Notes under the pieces: generated by a model
Database searches by the model: none
The model's input: the letters and a program-made list of their open reading frames with translations, nothing else
Told to the model about the DNA's origin: nothing
In this document: positions 22,453 through 33,911 of the stretch, piece by piece
How the letters are laid out: each line of letters starts with the position of its first letter
Position numbering within the stretch: position 1 is the first letter of the stretch
Source: Gnetum montanum
Lineage: Eukaryota; Streptophyta; Gnetopsida; Gnetales; Gnetaceae
Length of the DNA: 48,575 bases
Direction of reading: 5' to 3'
NCBI GenBank assembly: GCA_015680685.1
Contig: MNCI01030702.1
Coordinates: forward strand, 41,327-89,901
Translations under genes and position numbers: made by a program

Positions 22453-22459
22453 TATAAAA
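22453..22459 (+). promoter_or_regulatory. TATA box of family B right LTR
   Basis: TATAAAAGCCAAACTCCAAC, aligned with 4865 in the left copy. Confidence 0.7.
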
Positions 22460-22502
22460 GCCAAACTCCAACATAATTTATAGATTCCAACAATTTTTCT
22501 CA

Positions 22503-22870
22503 CATTTAGCAACTTTTGGCCATACTTGTAGTTCCCCGGTTGAGCATTTTTTAGCACTTCTAAGAAAAAGGATAGTAATTGGTTCTAGATTTTTTGACAA
22601 CATTAAGCAACTTTGGGCCATACAAGGTGCCTATTTCTAGTAATTTTTCTCACATTTAGCAACTTTTGGCCATACTTATAGTTCCCCGATTGAGCATTTT
22701 TCAACAATTCTAGGCAAAAGGAGAGCAATTGGTTCCAGATTTTTTGACAACGTTAAGCAACTTTTGGCCATACAAGATCACCAGTTCCAGAAATTTTTCT
22801 CATGTTTAGTAACTTTGGTGCAAGGTTCAGAATTTTTCAACAATTCTAAGTAATAGGAGAGCAATTGGTT
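22503..22870 (+). repeat. Tandem block downstream of TATA, right LTR
   Basis: Units at 22503, 22601, 22653, 22753 and 22804 repeat AGCAACTTTTGGCCATAC; spacing alternates near 98 and 52 bp. Homologous to 4906-5240. Confidence 0.75.
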
Positions 22871-23502
22871 CTAGATCGACACAATTTACAAGTGGAGCAA
22901 TTTTGGCACACAAGCACTTTGGAGCAAAAAAAAACATTACACAACTCCACTCCTTGGGCATTTTTAGGTACTTAAGAACTTCTGTAAGTTCCCACACTTG
23001 CAATCTCTTGAACCCCAATGTGGAAGCATTGAGGCCTTAAAATCACATATCCATGGTTGTAGCGGTGAAGGGAAGTCCTATAGCATCAAGAGTAGCTTGG
23101 CACCCAAATCATGGAGCAAAGCATCTTAGCTTCAATGGGCTTTGAACTCTTGTACAAGTTGATCCCCTTTTTCTGCTCATCCAAGCATCATTTTTTATAC
23201 AAATTTCTCTAACTTATTCTTTATTCTCTTCTCAATAAATTTTTAAGTTTTCTATTTAATAAAATTAAATTTATTATTTTTGCATTATCTCGATCTATTT
23301 ATATTTTCACATTTTGCATCTCTCAAGTCCCTAGTTGATGTACCAGACTAACCAGGGTGCCTTGAATCCCATTTTTAGCATGAGAGTCCTAAGGGCTTGG
23401 GGTTGAGGAACTACATGCATCGAGGACCCTTGGTTTTCATTCTAGCAATCAACATTTCTAGTCACAATAGATGGAATCCTCACTTAACTTATTACTTAGG
23501 AT

Positions 23503-24712
23503 ATGCCACAAGATCTAGACTTTAGGAAGAAGCCACAGTTTCTTCATCGGGCAAAGTACTTCATGGAAATCACTAGACATCTTTATAAGGTGTGCATCGA
23601 TGGCCTGGTTCATTAGTGTGTCCCTAATGAAGATCAACTATGCATTCTCTAAGATGCTCATGAAGGCCCTTGTGAAGGCCACTATGCAAGGAGACACATA
23701 GCTAGAGAAATCCTGATGGAAAGATACTGGCCTACAATCTTCAGGGATGCCCACCAAATTATCTAATGTTGTGAACATTGTTAAAGAGATGGTGGGATGA
23801 CCACATGAATGGAGAAGCTTCAATAGTGGATTCAACCACTAGAATCCTTCGACATATGGAGCATTGACTTCATGGATCCCATCACAACTATGTCCAATGG
23901 AAAGGCATATATCATCATAGTAGTTGAACTCTACATCAAATGGGTAGAAGTAGTAGCTATCATCAATTGTACATCATCCACTACTACTAGATTTATACAA
24001 CAAAATTTTGTAAACAGGTTTAGGGTGCCACGTGCACTAATTTTTGACAATGAAACTCATTTTACATGTGCCACTTTTCGAAAACTTATGCAATGCTTTG
24101 GGGTTGAACATAAACTAACAACACTCCATTACCTTCAAGCCAATAGTCAAGCCAACATAACTAATAGGGAGATCACAAAGATCCTAACAAGAACCATAAG
24201 CACATATAGGAGATATTGGAGCACAAAAATCAACGATGCCCTTTGGGCCTACCGCTCAACATGGAAACTCTCTATTGGCTACTCTCCCTACAAGTTGGTG
24301 TATAGAAAACTTCCAATGCTCCTAATTCAATCTGACCTCTATACACTCTCAACAACCTATGAAATGAATCTTAACATAAGCCTAGCACAAAAAGAAAGAT
24401 TAATCAACCTCAACATGGAAGACAAAAATCAATTAGTGGCTCTATCTTTGAATGAAGTGCACAAGGCATTCAACAAGCAACACCATGACTTGAGAATATG
24501 AAAAGTAAAATTTCAACTATGAGATAAGGCTTTCTACTAGAACCACACACGTGTATCACAGAAAAAAAATTCTAAATTTTGTGGGAGGAACCTTATATAA
24601 TTGCTGAAACCTTTTCTTCTAGGGCCATGATCATATACAAACCTGAGAGCCTAAACAAAAAGTAGTTGTTCAACATCCAACTAGTAAAGCTTTTCCATGA
24701 GCCCAAGTAAGC
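23503..24712 (+). pseudogene. Family A (Athila-like) pol fragment: H2C2 and integrase
   Basis: The frame reads FLHRAKYFMEITRHLYK, then the H2C2 zinc region (CVPNEDQLCIL, DAHEGPCEGHYA, ERYWPTIFRDAH, CEHC) and the integrase core from SFDIWSIDFMDPI (23850) to about 24500, and traces of the C-terminal domain to about 24712. One frame holds from 23503 to 24501, with about six stops. The best-kept segment, 23872-24501, is 209 codons. Catalytic acids: first D present (IDFM), second D present (IFDNETHF), E replaced by N (SQANITNREI). Phrases such as FDIWSIDFM and TNREI are typical of Athila rather than Tat. RT and RNase H upstream are absent, so the element is 5'-truncated. Confidence 0.8.
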
Positions 24713-25473
24713 TAGTGTAATGAATACCTCAATGGATGGACAACCACGTTCAATTTTTTAGATCTTCTCTTTCCAACTTAGTCATGGGGGAGATGGCCAT
24801 CTATGCTAAATCATCCATATGGCTCCTCAATCTTTTTTATTTTTTGTTTTGCATATTTTTTTCATTATAGTTATTTATTTTACACCTTTTCAATTTTAAC
24901 TGTTTTCTATTTTACACCAATTTTTTTTTACACCATTGTTAATATATTTAAACATTTCTTGAACATGTTACACTTTCTTATATATTTTACTTTGTTTTGT
25001 TTGAGTGTGATTTTCAAATTTTTGCTAATAAATGTGCTTTGCGCCAACAAGACACAATGGTGCTGTCACTATTACTAATGGTGGTTTGTGCTTTATGTTT
25101 TTTTTTGCTAATGTCTAGTTTCTATTTTTGAATTTTTGTGCCAATTACTGAGTCACAGTTCCTTTTTCATGGAGCAAGCAATGAGTCCACGACATCCACT
25201 CATTCACAAACTCTATGGTGTTCCTCATTTTGGGAGTTCAAGGTCCCTTTAATTAAATAAACTTTTAATAAATTAGTGACCCTCATAGTTTCTGGAATTG
25301 GGAAGGATTCAAAGGTTTGTATAGGGTGTGGCTTCAAAGGAACTCAATAATCATTTTACTCTTCTAGTTAGGTGCTTGAGTGTTTTTCATTGACTTCTTA
25401 CCATTCCATGTTCTAATAACAGGAAGTCAAATAAAGTCTTTGCATGGTGTGGTTCCCATCTAGAAAGAAAAAA
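24713..25473 (+). other. Family A non-coding region after integrase
   Basis: T-rich, no coding sequence supported (an open frame at 24803-25078 is low-complexity Phe/Tyr/Leu). A copy of TTAGTCATGGGGG lies at 24778-24790. Positions 25110-25230 match 31030-31120 (CAAGCAATGAGTCCACGACATCC). Confidence 0.5.
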
Positions 25474-25870
25474 AACATGATGAGAATTCAAAGCACACCC
25501 CTTAGACAAATAAACGGGCTACAAGAACTAGTTATGGAACTATAAAGACATGTTACCCATGCCTAGGCCCTCTCTCACTTCCTACTTTTCTTTTCTCCTC
25601 TTTGTGGAATGGTGGTTGTTCTGTGGGTGCACTCTTGTGTCTCGAGCAGGTGGATCAGTCTTGAAGTCATAATGCAAAGTCACTAAAAGAGGTTGGTTTT
25701 GATCTAAACTAAGGATGGATCTTTTGAGGTCATTTTAAATACAAAATTCACAAAGGACTTCTTATGACCTTAGTTTGAAATTCCATTCCACCTTCTCTAT
25801 CATCCATCTATACTGACCATAATTCACCTCACTGCTACTATCCATGTTCTTAATTTCATGTCTTAGTTTG
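25474..25870 (+). repeat. Family A 3' non-coding segment, copy 2 of 3
   Basis: Homologous to 1-430 and 31385-31830, beginning GAGAATTCAAAGCACACCCC and containing CTAGTTATGGAACT and a cluster of short C/T-rich phrases. Confidence 0.7.
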
Positions 25871-26812
25871 ACATACTTGATTTATTAGGTGAAATCTTCT
25901 AGGTGTTGGTCCTTAACTTCCATCGATCACTAATCACCTATGGTGGCCCACGGACTCCTTAGGTTGAGGTTATGCAAGGACAAATAAGGCATGTGCTTGC
26001 TATCGAAAGGTCCCATTTGCATATCTCTTAGTTAGGTTTGTTAAATACCTTATCCTTAGGAATTTTTGTAAATAGAATATTTCATACACCCATCTTCTAC
26101 ATCAGACCATTTGTTCCTTTATCTATTTTGTTTAATAAATACATGCTCCATCAAATTTTTCAATTTTTCAGCTTTCAAAGATCCTCTTCAATGATTTTAT
26201 CATATTCTTGGGTTTTTTTGGATTCCATGGACCTTAATTTCATTGACAAATTTCCAATATTTTTTGAGATATTGCCATTTGAAAATGTTTAGTGATGCAC
26301 TCCATATATGAGGCCCCATCAACTATGCAAATCCATATACAAGGCCCCATCAACATTAGGGGAAAATAGTATATATATATATACACACACACACACACAA
26401 CCCTACTTTGAAAATTTTACATTTTCTCACAAATACCAAAGGAGTTTTTCAATTTTTCAGAGCCCATAACTTCTAAACCATTTATTCAAATCACTTCGTT
26501 CTTCAACCTTATAGCTTCCAAAGGTAAGCTCTTTGTCCGGGACCACAAATGTACCATTTTTGATAGAAAATTTTTCCCCAATTTTCTAACTTCCACAAAG
26601 ATTTAACTAAGAAACCAACTGTTAAACACCAAATTACAAGAGTTAAACATTTACAACAACCTTCAGTGACATTTATAATAAATAATTAATAAAATAATCA
26701 ATCTGCCATGGTCCAACCTTAGCCAAAGTGTAACTAACTAATGAGAAAAGGTATTCAAAAATTTAAAGTTACACATTGTATCTACTAATCTATGGATGTG
26801 TTGTGACCACAA
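25871..26812 (+). other. Family A leader of the 3' ORF, non-coding
   Basis: No gene supported. A compound microsatellite lies at 26369-26399 ((AT)n then (AC)n). A short duplication, GAGGCCCCATCAAC / AAGGCCCCATCAAC, lies at 26310-26355. Sequence before 26813 aligns with 830-924. Confidence 0.5.
26369..26399. repeat. Compound AT/AC microsatellite
   Basis: About six AT units followed by about nine AC units. Confidence 0.95.
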
Positions 26813-29651
26813 ATGGCATCAAAGGAAAACACACACAAGAAAAAAAAACTATCTCAACCAAGGTACAAATGGCCTAGAATGAGAAGAGGCAAAGAATTGC
26901 CCCAAGAATAACTATTGGCAACCCATGCCATAGGTCCTCTTAGGGAATAGGCAAAGGTGGAATCTATTTGATAGGTTCTAGAAGTAGTATCAGCAATAAA
27001 ACACTCCCATCAAGATGATGCACTAGCACAACCAGTGAATCTTGAGGTGACCTTGATAAAGGCTTTTCTGAATCAAACCAAATCAAGGGAGGTCCAAAAA
27101 TTGGTGCTCTGAGAGTTAAATTTGATCCTTTCTTGGAGCATGTACCAAAAGAAGTGCAGAACCAGCTAAAGGCCTCTCCCATGTGGCTAATTATCACTTC
27201 TACTGGGGTGTGGGACATACATTCCTATTCTGGAACAACAGGTAGCGTGGATCAATGATGAAAATCAAGGACATCTCAATGCCCTACTCAGTGCAAGCCA
27301 TTGTTGTAGTGCTTAGCTTGCCTAAAATAGAGATAAATCTTACTAAGATCCTAATGCAGAAAGATCCTAGCATCAAGAAACAATGAGTGCAATGGTGCTA
27401 TGGTGTCAACCACAAGGAGGTTGGTGTGCTCACACCGATAGAGAGGATACACTACAAGATTGTGGCCTTTCACCTCAATCCCATGGTGAGGCCAAGAAAA
27501 ATCCCCACCTTCTCTGCTTGAGCATACACTGATCTAAGTGGGAGATTCACCATCAACCTTCTATAACTAATCTATCTAGAGGTGGAGAAGAATTTTAAAG
27601 AAAATGAACATAGAAGGAAGGAACTCCCCTTCCTATGCCTCATCAGGAAACTCTGTCAAAGGGGAGGAATAGTATGTTACACCAATGATACTGTTAAGAC
27701 TATTTTAGTTGCCAACTAGGAAAAAATAATGAAGGATAGGATACCTGCAACCACTATCCAAGAAGAGAAGCAGTGATGAACACCTCCACCTATCACTCAA
27801 ACAACTGTGTCAAACATCACTGCAACTATCCAACGATTCTGTAAATATAGAGAATGGCTCTTGAGTGAACAAGAGTAATGAGTAGGCATGAGTGGTGGGG
27901 ACCTAGCCATATACAAACTAGGCATGATTCACCTTAATGCTATGCCCTGAATAATCAGCCTGATGGGTGAGGGTGGATCCATTTTCTTGGCCCAAAGAAT
28001 GCAATTTCCTACAAGTTTGAATTCAAGCACCAAAGAGGTCACAGTATCTTTGGCAGAACAATAGTCACTCCCAGAAATCTCTAAGAATACTGTGACCTTC
28101 TTAGTGCACTTGGAGGAGGGTGAATGGGCAACTATATTAGTGATGCAACACCAAGGGTAGGAGATGGAACTAGAAGTGATCATTAATCATATTACCAAAA
28201 CTCTCAATGCACCTGCAATATCTACACTGAACATCACAGCACTCAAAGACGTGAAAACATCCACAGGGGCCAAAAGTGGCAGAATAAACACAACACAACA
28301 TAAGGAACTACTAGACTAACTAGTGGAAACTAGGCAACTGCTTCCATATGTCTTTGACCTTCTAGATAACATTACTACAACCTATTCAAAGCTACTTAAG
28401 GCAAGGGGCAAGAATATCATATTGGAGGGGAAACTTGAAATAGCCAAGAAACAAAATGAATGCTTGGCTATAGAAGTTGTTGAATTAAGAACCCAAATTG
28501 CTAATCCTACATTTGTCAACCTAGCACTAATAAGAGATGAAGCTATGTAATAGCTTCACAACAAACTAAAAGGGGTTGAGGATACAATGAAGATGGCGGT
28601 GCTATGTAGATCCTTGGTAAATGCCACACAACATAAGATTCCAAAGGCCTTAGATTAGAACCACTAGAAGAATGTCTAGTTGACTACCGAAAATCATCAC
28701 CTGTAGAATGTTGATAAGCATGAGCAATAATTAACTAATTTCATCTATCAACAAGAGGAGCAACTAGCTAGAGAAAACAAAAAATTGAGGAGATTAGTAG
28801 TAGAGAATAAGAATCTCTCCATGAAGAGGGTGTGCACCCTTTGCTAAAAAACAGTAATCGAGGTAGCTGCCTAGAAATCTGAAGCTATCAAATTTGAGAA
28901 AGTCAAAGATCATTATAAAGAGAAGGTCAGTCTACAAAAGGAAGTAAACAAAAAGCACATCTAGTTGGCAAAGGCAAAAGTAAATAAATCCCTCTAACAA
29001 CCCTAGCAAGGCATGATAAGTTTAGCAATCCATTGTTGATGGGATAGATACCTACAACAATGTGAAAATCCACAAAAAGGAGTTACAGATCAAGGAGATG
29101 ACAGAATATATGGAGCTTTCCAATCTCCGTTATGCAAACCTAGTCATGTTAACTACTAGACAGCCATGGTTAGAGCTTGAGAAACAAGTGGCTAGCTCAT
29201 ACTTGTTGTATGAGGTCCAGTTCAAGCATCACAAAGACACTAAGAAAAAGCTTATGGTGGAAAACGCTAAACTCAAAGTTCTTAGGGCATGATTCACTAA
29301 TCAAAAATCAACTACTGAGAACCTGAGTAAGAGAATGAATGACTACCATAAGCTATAAAATGCAATTGAAGCATTCAACATTGAATGTAAATAGTCTACT
29401 GCCTGGTTTATCAACATGAAGGAGATGTTTCCAATAATACCCTATCCATGGGATATCCACATTCCAGCCCACATTGGTAATGTTGTGTGGACTGTCAATG
29501 ATCCTCAAAGCCACCATGGGATGCCTTTTTCCTTCCACTGGAGGTTGTAGTTACAGCAACACAACCACAACTTCCTCAGCCACCACAAGTGCCCAAAGCC
29601 AATGAAGGTCCTTTAGAACCTCAAGAGTCTCCACCACCTAGGACTGTCTAA
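26813..29651 (+). pseudogene. Family A 3' ORF (ORFx), coiled-coil protein, decayed
   Basis: Decayed reading frame of roughly 900 codons between pol and the 3' LTR, the place where Athila elements carry an env-like or extra ORF. The start at 26813 encodes a basic N-terminus (MASKENTHKKKKLSQPRYK). Middle segments are visible as ALRVKFDPFLEHVPKEVQ (about 27105) and TPIERIHYKIVAFHLNPM (about 27437). The C-terminal third (28323-29292) is rich in Lys/Glu/Leu heptads and predicts a long coiled coil. It ends in a Pro/Gln-rich tail with PPPRTV and TAA at 29649. There are many stops and at least two frame changes. A second partial copy is 31880-32544 plus 39413-39705. I see no signal peptide or membrane segment, so envelope function is not supported. 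Function unknown. Confidence 0.6.
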
Positions 29652-29870
29652 TCTTCAACACCATATTCATGTCATCAAAAGATGTGTTGTCCAATTTTTT
29701 GTAGTCACATCATGGTGTTTAATTTTGTGTCATGAACATCATAATTTTTGTAATTTCTTGATTTGTACACTCAAGCACTCAATTTTGTCAAGTTAGTTTC
29801 TTTAGTTAAAGTTAGTCAATAATCCCATACCTTCCTAATTTTGTAAAGGAACTTGAGGATGAGTTTTCAT

Positions 29871-29885
29871 TTAGTCATGGGGATA
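29871..29885 (+). other. Polypurine tract next to LTR 3
   Basis: TTAGTCATGGGGATA directly before TGATGAG, as at 1270-1284. Confidence 0.7.
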
Positions 29886-29912
29886 TGATGAGAATCAAAG
29901 TGTTGTGTTGAT

Positions 29913-29991
29913 GAGCGCTCGTTGATGCAACCTCATCGACAGGCCCCCTCAATGGGATCCCATTTACGTGGTGTTGCCCCATCGATGGGGC
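29913..29991. repeat. Palindromes in LTR 3 promoter, different sequence
   Basis: Three perfect palindromes: GAGCGCTC (29913-29920), AATGGGATCCCATT (29951-29964) and GCCCCATCGATGGGGC (29976-29991), upstream of the TATA box at 30054. Confidence 0.85.
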
Positions 29992-30053
29992 CACATCATC
30001 ATAGCGTTTACTATGTCTATGAGGTGCCATCAATGCAGTATCATAGCAAAAAC

Positions 30054-30061
30054 TATAAATA
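30054..30061 (+). promoter_or_regulatory. TATA box of LTR 3
   Basis: TATAAATA followed by CAAGC, aligned with TATAAATA of LTR 1 and LTR 2. Confidence 0.7.
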
Positions 30062-30840
30062 CAAGCTCTTAGCCATGTTTATGAGGATAGAAGTCATAGT
30101 AGTAGCCGAACTCTTGTAGTTTTTGCATTTGAAAGTTAGAATATTTTCCCGAGTGCCCACAGTAAGAGTCATTGACTGTACAAATCTTTATTCAAGGACG
30201 GTTGTACCTGAACCACACCAATGTGTATGGAAATAAAGACAAGCTTCTTGATAAACCTTACAACACTCTGGATAGTTTAAATATTTTATTTTTGCATTTA
30301 ATGTTTTCAATTACTTGTTCAATGTTTCTCAATAATTAAGCTAATTAAGTGATTAAGTAAGATAAGCTAAATAGGTTAAATACATAAGTACAACCACTTC
30401 GAGCGTAAACAGATATTTGCTTGGTAATCCCAACAGCGTTATTTCTTGATGTGCCCAATAGCGTAACACTTGGTAACCCAGTAATGGGTACATGGATTCA
30501 AGACGTGTACAGAAAATGGAACCAGATACTTATGTTAGGACTAGTTAGAGATTAGTTAGTTAGTTAAATTAAATTAGTTATTAAATTATTTCATCTCTCT
30601 CTTTAAGCACCAAATAACATAAAACACAAAATAATAAAAATCATATGCCTCGATTACACTTAACCATACCATGTGCATCACAAGTGTAATTGGGCAAACA
30701 ATGAAAAACCTTAGGGCAAGGTTCACTTCCTAGAAGACTAGTGTACTGGAAACTATAGAGTCCATGGAATTCGATCAAATTGTGCATGAACACTTTTTGA
30801 TTCATATGGTTAGACATAGGGGTATTTCAACCATTCATCA

Positions 30841-31879
30841 CTAACTTGTTTTTCATCTTTTTATTTTGCACCATTCTTTATCTATTATCTATTTTCTTGA
30901 ATATTTAATATATTTTTACTTTTCCTTTTTCCTTTATTAATTTCATCTATTTTTATTGGAAATATTTGATTTTGTTATTAGTAATGCAAATCTGAAAAGT
31001 TTTTTAAAGCAAGCTATCACCATTATGATTGATTAACAAAAAGGCTGATTTTTGTCTAATGATCTATTAATTTTCTAGTGGTATCAAGCAATGAATTCAT
31101 GACATCCATCCATTCCATCTATTCCATGGGAAATCAATATCCTCAAAGCACAATGGTTCTTTCATATTACAACTTACAAAGTAATAGATGCTCTTGATGC
31201 CCAACAAACTAGCAAAAGACCAAGTGGAAATGGACAAGGGTGTGACCTCAAGGAAATTTAATCTGGTTTTTTCTCTCTACATCATTCTTAAGTTCTATGA
31301 GATTCCACTAGTACATCATCACTCCTACTATCAACCATAAAAGGAAGTATGTCTTTACATGGTATGGTTCCCGTAAAAACATAACACAAATGGAAATTTA
31401 AAGCACATCCCTTAGACTTAATAATGGGCTATAACTACTAGTTATGAGGCTAGAGACATGTTACCCATGCTTGAAGGCACCCCTTTAACTAAGATCTTCT
31501 CTACTTCATTTTACTTTTTTCTTTTTTTCTTCGAGTTATGGTTGTCCTATGGGGTTGTCATAAACTTTCAATCGATGTGAAGTAGGCATATGTTAATGCA
31601 AGGCCACTGCAAGTGGAATGGACTTGATCTCGACTTCAAATAGACTAGCATCAAATCATCTTAATCACAATTTTCACCAAGAACCTTATGTGACTAGGAT
31701 GTTGATTATCTCTTTCACATTCTCTCTTTATCATTTATTTATCTCATGTTATATCAACTCACTACCTCATACCATAACAATTTGCATAGTTTTATTTCTA
31801 GATTACATAACCCTTAAAAAATTCCTTCCATAGGTGTAGGATTTAACTTAACTCAACTATTCCTCACCAAGAACAATCA
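30841..31879 (+). other. Family A 3' non-coding region, third copy
   Basis: T-rich to about 31000; 31030-31120 matches 25110-25230, and 31385-31830 matches 25474-25870 and 1-430. No coding region supported. The open frame at 31618-31833 is not conserved in the other copies. Confidence 0.6.
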
Positions 31880-32544
31880 CCATTTGTGAAATGTTGAGTA
31901 GCAAAAGGACAAAATGGTTAAGTATATCCCCTAGTAGTAGGAACAACTTGCCAAGGTAAACTTGGACTTGAGGAGGTTCACCATTAAAAATAGTAATCTC
32001 TCGATGGAGGATGTTCATGCTATTCACAAAAAGATTACAATTAAGGTAGCTACCTGGAAGAATGAAGACCTAAAATATGAAAGAGTGAAGAATCATTACA
32101 GTGACCAGGTTGGACTACTCAAGGAAGTCAATGACATAGAGATAAAGTTGGAAAAAGTGATGAATGAGGACCTCTAGCAACTCAAACAAAGAGGCAATGT
32201 GTAGCAACCCATCTTTGATAAATTGAATGCATACAATAAGGTAGAAATATACCTAAAGAAGTTGCCAATAAAGGAGATGATAAAGTATATGGAGCTTACC
32301 AACCTCTAATATGAAAACTTGTCAATCCTAATAGTAGGGAAGCCAAGGTTATAATTAGAGAAGCAAGTTACTAGTTCTTACCTCCTCTATGAGGTAGAGC
32401 TCAAGCTCCATAGAGAGACGAAACAAAATTTGAAGACAGTTAACATAGAGTTTGAAGTTCTGAAGAGTAGATTCACTAACTAAGAATCTATTGCTAAGAA
32501 CCTAACAAGGAGAATGAATAACTACCATGCACTTTAGAACCTTG
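31880..32544 (+). pseudogene. ORFx second copy, left part
   Basis: Homologous to 28750-29365 of the first copy: NNLSMEDVHAIHKKITIKVA (31993-32050) corresponds to KNLSMKRV...TVIEVAA there, and EMIKYMELTNL to EMTEYMELSNL. Lys/Glu/Leu heptads indicate a coiled coil. The N-terminal two thirds of ORFx are absent. The frame is interrupted at 32544 by the nested element and resumes at 39413 in register. Several stops are present. Function unknown. Confidence 0.65.
32540..32544 (+). repeat. Target-site duplication CCTTG, left
   Basis: CCTTG immediately before TGTGATGTC of the nested element; the same five bases follow its other end at 39408-39412. Confidence 0.85.
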
Positions 32545-33275
32545 TGTGATGTCTGAAAATGTCGGTGGCTGGAACACCTAGAGGTCACTAGGCATATAGC
32601 CTAACCCCGAATCCACGACAGGGTTGTGCTATAGAAAATGGAAACAAGGTGTCTTGAATAGTCTTGTCAATCAGACAAGGACTTACGTGGTGTTAAAACA
32701 ACCATGTGTGAGAAGGGTGTGTACTGCGTTACACGTGAGCATCAGGTCCAAGTAAGCTAGAGCGTAGCAGGGTGTCCCAGCCTAAGAACAATGACGTGAA
32801 CATGCAAATATGTATGAAAAAGTGAGAAAATACAAGTGTTACACTAAATGCCAAAGAGAAATGCTTGAGAAATGTAATAGAATTTGAGAATAGTAGTGTA
32901 CCATCCCAAAAGAGGGAGCGTAGCTAATTCACAAAGGGTCTCAAAAGGTACACAATGTACAACAGGTGCAATGGAAGCATAGTCATAGCCTTGGTGGTGT
33001 CAAGCTGTGAAGTCTAGTGCTCACTGTGTTGAATTATGTCTATCGAGTTAGTAGCCACAGTGTACCATTCAATGTTCTATAGGGCTACAATGGGGCTACA
33101 GTGTAGCGTGTAGTGTAGCTATGCTTCTCTATTAGTGTAGTGTGCTCTAGGTCTTGGTCACCCATGGAGCTAAGTGCCAAGATGCCGAAGTGCCAAATGC
33201 CAAATGGAAGTGCCAACTGCCTTACTGGTAAAAAATGGAAGCTAACCCCCTTTGAAACACTAGGGCACAGGGGTA

Positions 33276-33283
33276 CTTATAAG
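33276..33283 (-). promoter_or_regulatory. TATA box of nested element, 3' LTR
   Basis: CTTATAAG, in minus sense inside CTAACCCTAGCCTTATAAG, matching 38504-38511. Confidence 0.5.
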
Positions 33284-33449
33284 GCTAGGGTTAGCCCAAA
33301 ATGCGGATTAGGTGCCATGTGGTAGTGCAGTGGGTGGAACCACCTTGTCTGCTACGCTTGTCCTATGTTATGCACAGGACACTGGATGCTATCTGCTACG
33401 CTCGTTCTGTGTTATGCACAGGACACGAGACATTGTCTGCACAGCTAGA

Positions 33450-33905
33450 CAGGTGTGCTACGTTATGCTACGCTGCACATCTTGACATGTGGGCTACACT
33501 GTGCTATGCTACGCTACGTTGCACAACTTGACATGTGTGCTATGCTACGCTACACTACATAGCTTGACAATTATGCTACGCTGCATAGCTTAACAAGTGT
33601 GGTACGTTGTGCTATGTTGCATAGCTTAACAATTATGCTATGCTGCATAGCTTGATAGGTGTGGTACACTATGCTATGCTGCATAGCTTGACAACTATGC
33701 TAAGCTATGCTACGCTGCATAGCTTGACAACTATGCTAGGCTGTGCTATGCTGCATAGCTTGACAAGTGTGGTACACTATGCTACGTTGCATAGCTTGAT
33801 AATTATGCTACACTGTGCTACATTGCACATCTTGACAGGTATGTTATGTTGTGCTACACTACATAGCTTGATAAGTGTGCTATGTTGTCTACGCTACACA
33901 ACTTC
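33450..33905. repeat. 36-bp minisatellite, left array
   Basis: Units of 36 bp (some shortened to 26) with core GCTGCATAGCTTGACAA and TATGCTACGCTATGCTAC. AGCTTGAC-type cores occur at 33561, 33587, 33623, 33649, 33685, 33721, 33757 and 33793. Homologous to 38680-39235. Confidence 0.9.
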
Positions 33906-33911
33906 ACACAT

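Larger units (their letters stand above)
21735..23340 (+). mobile_element. Family B LTR, right copy
   Basis: Homologous to 4102-5290 from CACCCCATAAAACCCAAGG through the TATA box and the 95-bp repeat block to CTCCACTCC. It continues about 350 bp beyond the point where the left copy is cut, ending in a T-rich stretch (23150-23310) that looks like a 3' LTR end with polyadenylation context. The first roughly 50 bp of the LTR are missing at the LTR 2 junction. The exact right end is uncertain because neither the left copy nor a target duplication marks it. It closes the pol region at 17415-20770 as 3' LTR. Confidence 0.65.
29886..30840 (+). mobile_element. Family A LTR 3 (3' LTR, 955 bp)
   Basis: Starts TGATGAG (29886-29892) and ends TTCATCA (30834-30840), one mismatch in the terminal inverted repeat. 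It shares with LTR 1 the TATAAATA, the block TTTATTCAAGGACGGTTGTACC / GGAAATAAAGACAAGC and the end TCATATGGTTAGACATAGGGGTA. The promoter-proximal 100 bp are unrelated in sequence to LTR 1 and 2. Left flank is its own polypurine tract and ORFx; right flank is internal DNA of another family A copy, so this is the 3' LTR of an element inserted in, or recombined with, a relative. Confidence 0.85.
32545..33911 (-). repeat. 3' LTR of nested element (minus sense), missing its outer start
   Basis: Positions 33077-33345 match 38298-38580 closely (GGGGCTACAGTGTAGCG, AAGTGCCAAATGCCAAATGG). The 36-bp array to 33905 also matches. The outer part 32545-33076 has no partner in the other LTR. The first about 170 bp of LTR in minus sense, present at 39235-39407, are not found here. 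Confidence 0.65.

Noticed and set aside
24803-25078. Hydrophobic 91-codon frame suggesting a membrane protein
   Set aside because: Composed of T-rich low-complexity sequence with no homologue among the other family A copies.
26813-29651. Viral envelope gene
   Set aside because: The place fits an env-like ORF, but no signal peptide, membrane anchor or cleavage site is seen; coiled coil alone is not enough.
33450-33905. CRISPR-like regular array
   Set aside because: Units are contiguous with no unique spacers, and the setting is a plant LTR.
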